From Thermococcaceae archaeon (GTDB lineage Archaea; Methanobacteriota_B; Thermococci; Thermococcales; Thermococcaceae): 11,895 bases of DNA. Below, piece by piece: positions 8,257-11,895 of the stretch. The DNA lies in NCBI GenBank assembly GCA_027064745.1, contig JAMOPD010000176.1, positions 1-11,895 on the forward strand. The letters are read 5' to 3'. The notes below the pieces were generated by a model that saw nothing but the letters and a program-made list of their open reading frames with translations, did not search any database and had not been told where the DNA came from. Within the stretch, counting starts at the first letter, position 1. Every line of letters begins with the position of its first letter. Made by a program: the position numbers and the translations under genes.

Positions 8257-9087
8257 ATGAAACGGGCTGAACTCATCCTTTTAGGCATCACCGCTATATG
8301 GGGCTTCACACTCCCAGCTATGAAAGTCAGTCTGAACTATCTTCCCCCGATTCTCTTCTTAGCTTATCGCTTTGGGATAGCTTCCCTCCTCATGCTAATT
8401 CTTTTCCGCTTGAAAGTTCTCAGAAAGGAGACCTTTAAGGGGGGCTTTCTTTTAGGCATAACTCTCTTCTTTGGCCATGGCTTCCAGATAGTAGGGCTCA
8501 AATATACCACTGCCTCGAACTCGGCCTTTATCACCTCGCTCTACGTCGTCTTCACGCCGTTCATAGCCCACTTCCTGCTGAGAAACCGGCTCAAGCTTAA
8601 GGATGTTGTTTCGCTTGCAATAGCTTTAACCGGCCTTTATCTAATCTCTGGTGCCAGTTTAAACTTCAACTATGGTGATTTGCTCACAGTCCTCTGCGCC
8701 CTCGGCTTCGCCTTCCAGATAGTCCTCGTTCAGCGCTTTGGCGAGAAGGACTATCTAAGCTTAGCCTTCTGGCAGATAACATGGAACTTCGTCTTTTCGC
8801 TGGTTTTCGCCCTCGTAGCCGAGCCGTTCACTTTCCCCACGGACATGCTGCCGTGGGCCGGGATACTCTACACCTCGGTTTTCGCCACGGTGATAGCATT
8901 TACCCTTCAAGTAAAGCACCAGAGGAACACGAAGGCCCACAAAGCGGCACTAATTTACTCTGCCGAGCCGATATTCGGCCATGTCGCGGCGTTCATAACA
9001 ATAGGGGAAGTCCTTAGCATGAAAGGCTATGTGGGTGCAGCTTTGATATTAACCGCGATATGGAACGAGATAAGATCAGGAAACTGA
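8257..9087 (+). CDS. EamA-family (DMT superfamily) transporter
   Basis: This 276-residue integral membrane protein has the two-repeat architecture of the EamA family, with about ten hydrophobic segments in the cytoplasmic membrane. The first repeat opens with LLGITAIWGFTLPAMKVS, including the family Trp-Gly, and continues through LPPILFLAYRFGIASLLML. The second begins around residue 140 (GDLLTVLCALGFAFQIV). It closes with the family-typical AEPIFGHVAAFITIGE and MKGYVGAALILTAIW. Family members export or exchange amino acids, metabolites or drugs; substrate cannot be predicted here. The gene seems to be leaderless and monocistronic. Its stop overlaps by 12 bases the end of the convergent DUF116 gene. 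Base composition is closer to ileS than to the A+T-rich ATPase region. Confidence 0.9.
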   Translation: MKRAELILLGITAIWGFTLPAMKVSLNYLPPILFLAYRFGIASLLMLILFRLKVLRKETFKGGFLLGITLFFGHGFQIVGLKYTTASNSAFITSLYVVFTPFIAHFLLRNRLKLKDVVSLAIALTGLYLISGASLNFNYGDLLTVLCALGFAFQIVLVQRFGEKDYLSLAFWQITWNFVFSLVFALVAEPFTFPTDMLPWAGILYTSVFATVIAFTLQVKHQRNTKAHKAALIYSAEPIFGHVAAFITIGEVLSMKGYVGAALILTAIWNEIRSGN

Positions 9088-9699
9088 AGGATTTTTTCGG
9101 GTTTCCATGGATTTGCAGGTAATTGGTTTATTGTATCTTTCAGTACCAATCTCAAGAGTTGCCTTTACTCTCTCAATATCAACTAGCGTATTTATACATC
9201 CTGCTCTTAATAGAGGAGCAGCTTGGAGAGGTATTTTTAGCATTGAAAGCTTCTCTGCGGCTTCTGCAAGCTCCGACCAGCACGCTATGCCGATTGCAGC
9301 TTTAATTTCACCCTTAGGAACCATCTCCTTAAGAATCTTTTTGACCAAACTCCCTCCGGGGACTATATAAAACTGTTTATATCCAATTTTTTCACAATAC
9401 TCTATTATGTCGCCTATCACGCAAAGACCGCATTTTACACATTCAAAACCATACTTGCCAAATTCTGCAGGACAGGATCTTATATTCCTGAGGCACTGGG
9501 GTATAAACACCGCCCTCTTCTCTGGTGGGATCTTGACAAAATCGTCCTTGTATGCCTTGTTTTTTAGCTCAACATAAATCTGATCTGTTAATTCCTCTTC
9601 ATCTTCACTGATAAGTGACAGTGCAGCCCTAACTGCACTTCTGGTGCTTAAATCTGCTCCTAAAGCAAGCAGCTTGGCAATTATTCTCTCTGGACTCAT
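9076..9699 (-). CDS. DUF116 cysteine-rich protein
   Basis: I assign this 207-residue protein to DUF116 from its cysteine pattern: FIPQCLRNIRSCP (Cys69, Cys76), ECVKCGLC (Cys87, Cys90, Cys93), IVPGGSLVKK (112-121), ACW (Cys140) and GCINTLVD (Cys168). The cluster suggests metal or Fe-S binding; the biochemical function is not established as far as I know. An N-terminal helical region (1-50) precedes it. The ATG at 9699 has no good ribosome binding site. On the - strand TTTATTAG (9751-9744), preceded by CCAAAA, could be its promoter with a leader of about 25 bases. The frame stays open upstream to about 9785 without a usual start codon, so the N-terminus may be longer or frameshifted. It ends inside the 3' end of the EamA gene. 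Confidence 0.85.
   Translation of the reverse strand: MSPERIIAKLLALGADLSTRSAVRAALSLISEDEEELTDQIYVELKNKAYKDDFVKIPPEKRAVFIPQCLRNIRSCPAEFGKYGFECVKCGLCVIGDIIEYCEKIGYKQFYIVPGGSLVKKILKEMVPKGEIKAAIGIACWSELAEAAEKLSMLKIPLQAAPLLRAGCINTLVDIERVKATLEIGTERYNKPITCKSMETRKNPSVS
9089..9100 (+). terminator. Oligo-T terminator for the EamA gene
   Basis: Six T residues (9092-9097) on the coding strand lie four bases after the transporter stop codon (9085-9087). This is a plausible archaeal intrinsic terminator. It sits within the 3' coding part of the convergent DUF116 gene, where the same bases encode Lys-Asn. Confidence 0.4.
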
Positions 9700-9820
9700 G
9701 AAAATCCCATTGTATATCTCTAGATTTTCATACTCTATGTCGCCTAATAAACTTTTGGCTGATCTGTTACTGTTTAGGATAACTGTGGAAGGTTACAGTT
9801 CATTCTAATCTGAACATATG

Positions 9821-9836
9821 GGAAAGCTTTATAAGT
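9821..9836 (+). promoter_or_regulatory. Strong BRE/TATA promoter for ileS
   Basis: GGAAAGC (9821-9827) followed by TTTATAAG (9828-9835) closely matches the archaeal BRE plus TATA pattern. Transcription is predicted near 9856, about 110 bases before the ileS ATG. The TATA core is nearly palindromic and could also fire leftward, but the BRE favours the rightward direction. Confidence 0.65.
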
Positions 9837-9857
9837 AAAATTCTCCAACTTTGCCCG

Positions 9858-9911
9858 ATGCCTATGAGGGGGGAGTGTTTTATCCTTCGCTTCGCCCGTT
9901 TCGTGGCTTGA
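9858..9911 (+). CDS. Possible 17-codon upstream ORF in the ileS leader
   Basis: An ATG at 9858 lies almost exactly at the predicted transcription start and opens a frame reading MPMRGECFILRFARFVA, ending at TGA 9909-9911. It could be translated as a leaderless mini-ORF before ileS, whose start is 55 bases further on. It has a single Ile codon, so it is not a classical run-of-isoleucine attenuator peptide. Its 5' part overlaps one arm of a possible stem. No homology is claimed. Confidence 0.3.
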   Translation: MPMRGECFILRFARFVA

Positions 9912-9940
9912 GTCCCCCTGTTCTAGGGTACTCTATCCTA
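9867..9940 (+). promoter_or_regulatory. Potentially structured ileS 5' leader
   Basis: Two stems can be drawn. AGGGGG (9867-9872) can pair with CCCCCT (9914-9919), enclosing most of the small upstream ORF. TAGGGTA (9924-9930) can pair with TATCCTA (9934-9940) around a three-base loop, with one G-U pair. The ribosome binding site GGAGGGT (9952-9958) follows, unpaired in this drawing. This resembles no archaeal riboswitch that I recognise; function is inferred only from leader length and pairing. Confidence 0.35.
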
Positions 9941-9965
9941 AAGATCATTTCTGGAGGGTTTTGAC

Positions 9966-11895
9966 ATGATAAAGGAACCGGAGTTTAGGGAGTATAACCC
10001 AGGGAAGCTTGAGGAAAAGGTCGAGCGCTTTTGGAAGGAGAACAGCACCTACGAGAAGGTGAAGGAAAACAGGGCAAAGGGCCCGAAGTACTACTTCCTC
10101 GACGGGCCGCCCTATGTGAGCGGTGCAATACACCTCGGAACGGCCTGGAACAAGATAATCAAGGACATGGTGATAAGGTTCAGGACGATGCAGGGCTACA
10201 ACGTCCGCAGACAGCCGGGCTTCGACATGCACGGCCTCCCGATAGAGGTCAAGGTCGAGCAGGCACTCGGGCTCAAGATAAAGAAGGACATAGAGACCAA
10301 GATAGGCGTTGATGAGTTCATAAGGAAGTGCAAGGAGTTCGCTCTCAACAACCTCAAGGTCATGACGGAGCAGTTCAAGATGCTCGGCGTCTGGATGGAC
10401 TGGGACAACCCCTACATGACCATAAAGAACGAGTACATCGAATCAGGCTGGTTCACGCTCAAGAGGGCCCACGAGAAGGGTCTGCTTGAGAAAGACAAGC
10501 GCGTCCTCCACTGGTGCCCGCGCTGTGAGACTGCTCTGGCCGAGCACGAGGTTCGCGGTGAGTACAAGATAAGGGAGGACCCGAGCATATACGTCAAGTT
10601 CCCGGTCGAGGGGAAGGAGAACGAGTACCTTCTCATCTGGACGACTACCCCTTGGACTCTCCCGGCCAACCTTGCCGTCACCGTTCACGCGGACTACGAC
10701 TACGCCAAGGTTAAGGTCGAAACAGAGGAAGGTGAGGAGTACTGGATAATAGCGAAGGCCCTCGTTGAGAGGGTCCTAAGCGAAGTCGGCGTTAAAGGCG
10801 AGATAGTTGAGGAGTTCAAGGGCGAGGAGCTTGAAGGCGTAAGATACATCCACGTCCTCATGGACGAGTATCCAACCCAGAAGGAGTTCCGTGAGAAGTA
10901 CGAGTGGGCACACCGCGTAATCCTCGGCGAGCACGTGACGTTGGGAGAAGGTACCGGCCTTGTCCACACCGCCCCAGGTCACGGTGAGGAGGACTTCGAG
11001 ATAGGAAGACAGTACGGCCTGCCAATCTACAGCCCGGTCGACGACGAGGGACGCTACACCGAGGGCTACTGGAAGGGAACCTACGTCAAGGACGCCGATC
11101 CGGGGATAATAGAACACCTTCGCGAGAAAGGCTACCTTGTGAAGGCGGGCACGATAGAGCACAAGTACCCGCACTGCTGGCGCTGTAAGACCCCCCTCAT
11201 ATTCCGCGCCACCGACCAGTGGTTCCTCAAGGTAAGCAAGGTTAAGGACCTCATAATCAAGGAGAACGACGAGAAGGTGACCTGGTACCCGGACTGGGTG
11301 CAGATAAGGTTCGATAATGGTGTCAGGGATAGTGGTGACTGGGTCATAAGCAGGCAGAGATACTGGGGAATACCGCTCCCGATATGGCAGAGCGAGGACG
11401 GCGAGATACACGTCGTCGGAAGCTTCAAAGAACTCGTCGAGCTCAGCGTTGCGATAGAGGTGAACGGCGAGAGAATAGAGCTTCCAGAGGACTACAACGA
11501 GAAGCTCAAGGTCATAGAGGAGAAGCTCGGTCCTGAGGATTTACACAGACCCTACGTTGATGCCTTCATCATAAAGGTCAACGGCAAGGAGATGCGCCGT
11601 GTCAAGGACGTCGTTGACGTCTGGTTCGACAGCGGAATAGCGAGCTGGGCCTCCCTCGACTACCCGAGAACGGAGGAGAACTTCAAGAAGCTCTGGCCGG
11701 CAGACTTCATAGTCGAGGGTGAGGACCAGGTTACAAAGTGGTTCTACTCCCAGCAGGCTGCCTCGGTTATAGCCTTCGACACCGTCCCCTACAGGCACGT
11801 GGCGATGCACGGCTACGTTCTCGACGAGAAGGGCGACAAGATGAGCAAGAGCCTCGGCAACATCATAAGGCCCGAGGAGGTCGTCCAGAAGGAGG
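9966..11895 (+). CDS. ileS: Isoleucyl-tRNA synthetase, 5' part
   Basis: This class I synthetase charges tRNA-Ile with isoleucine. 643 codons are visible and the gene runs off the window. The ATP-binding HIGH motif is HLGT at 56-59 (DGPPYVSGAIHLGT). The Rossmann fold is interrupted by the CP1 editing domain, with TTTPWTLPANLA and GEGTGLVHTAPGHGEEDF, which clears mischarged valine. WVISRQRYWGIPLP returns to the catalytic core, and KMSKS lies at residues 625-629 (11838-11852). Cysteine pairs CPRC and CWRC may bind zinc. The sequence RFDNGVRDSGDWVISRQRYWG and overall layout fit archaeal IleRS rather than ValRS or LeuRS. GGAGGGT (9952-9958) sets the ATG at 9966. Codon use is GC-rich, typical of a highly expressed gene here. 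No frameshift was seen in the visible part. Confidence 0.95.
   Translation, partial: MIKEPEFREYNPGKLEEKVERFWKENSTYEKVKENRAKGPKYYFLDGPPYVSGAIHLGTAWNKIIKDMVIRFRTMQGYNVRRQPGFDMHGLPIEVKVEQALGLKIKKDIETKIGVDEFIRKCKEFALNNLKVMTEQFKMLGVWMDWDNPYMTIKNEYIESGWFTLKRAHEKGLLEKDKRVLHWCPRCETALAEHEVRGEYKIREDPSIYVKFPVEGKENEYLLIWTTTPWTLPANLAVTVHADYDYAKVKVETEEGEEYWIIAKALVERVLSEVGVKGEIVEEFKGEELEGVRYIHVLMDEYPTQKEFREKYEWAHRVILGEHVTLGEGTGLVHTAPGHGEEDFEIGRQYGLPIYSPVDDEGRYTEGYWKGTYVKDADPGIIEHLREKGYLVKAGTIEHKYPHCWRCKTPLIFRATDQWFLKVSKVKDLIIKENDEKVTWYPDWVQIRFDNGVRDSGDWVISRQRYWGIPLPIWQSEDGEIHVVGSFKELVELSVAIEVNGERIELPEDYNEKLKVIEEKLGPEDLHRPYVDAFIIKVNGKEMRRVKDVVDVWFDSGIASWASLDYPRTEENFKKLWPADFIVEGEDQVTKWFYSQQAASVIAFDTVPYRHVAMHGYVLDEKGDKMSKSLGNIIRPEEVVQKE

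Noticed and set aside
9841..9965. Box C/D sRNA or T-box riboswitch in the ileS leader
   Set aside because: I found no RTGATGA C box with paired CTGA D boxes, and T-box elements are a bacterial class; the pairing seen does not match either.
10031..11810. Many open frames on both strands within ileS
   Set aside because: They are shadows of a GC-rich synthetase gene whose own frame has HIGH, editing and KMSKS motifs throughout.

Overview
The window reads as a hyperthermophilic euryarchaeon of the Thermococcales, most likely Thermococcus or a close relative. The evidence is an intein-bearing class II ribonucleotide reductase, an archaeal-type CCA-adding enzyme beside ThpR, a family 57 glycoside hydrolase, a KaiC/RAD55-like ATPase, archaeal TATA (TTTATATA, TTTAAG) promoters with some apparently leaderless starts, and GGTGA/GGAGG ribosome binding sites. 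No rRNA, tRNA, CRISPR array or insertion sequence was seen.

Left part, + strand. 1-1971 is the 3' part of the ribonucleotide reductase gene: the C-terminal part of an intein (to 627), then the C-terminal extein, whose first residue is the predicted radical-bearing catalytic cysteine. A two-gene unit follows: a phosphoribosyltransferase (2059-2520) and thpR (2530-3087). The tRNA CCA-adding enzyme (3150-4511) has its own TATA box. ThpR and CCA are both RNA-end enzymes.

Middle, - strand. Reading leftward, a KaiC-like ATPase (7478-6756) is coupled by an ATGA overlap to a 146-residue protein of unknown function (6759-6319). A GH57 enzyme (6243-4519) lies downstream in the same direction and ends 7 bases from the end of cca. 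The ATPase pair is richer in A+T than its neighbours. The ATPase keeps Walker A and Walker B but lacks the glutamate pair usual in KaiC.

7503-8256 is a poorly coding stretch. It holds overlapping divergent promoters, a possible 81-residue + strand protein (7551-7796), and what I read as a decayed - strand gene (about 8187-7799) broken by several frameshifts and a stop. The last part of that relic resembles a ThiS/MoaD (ubiquitin-like) fold. A 9-base inverted repeat lies just upstream of the next promoter.

Right part. An EamA/DMT transporter (8257-9087, +, probably leaderless) ends convergently, with a 12-base overlap, against a cysteine-rich DUF116 protein (9699-9076, -). The 5' part of ileS begins at 9966 and runs off the window. 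Its predicted leader of about 110 bases contains a 17-codon upstream ORF starting at the predicted transcription start, plus two possible stem-loops. The strongest candidates for undescribed biology are the KaiC-like ATPase/partner pair, the ileS leader and the gene relic.
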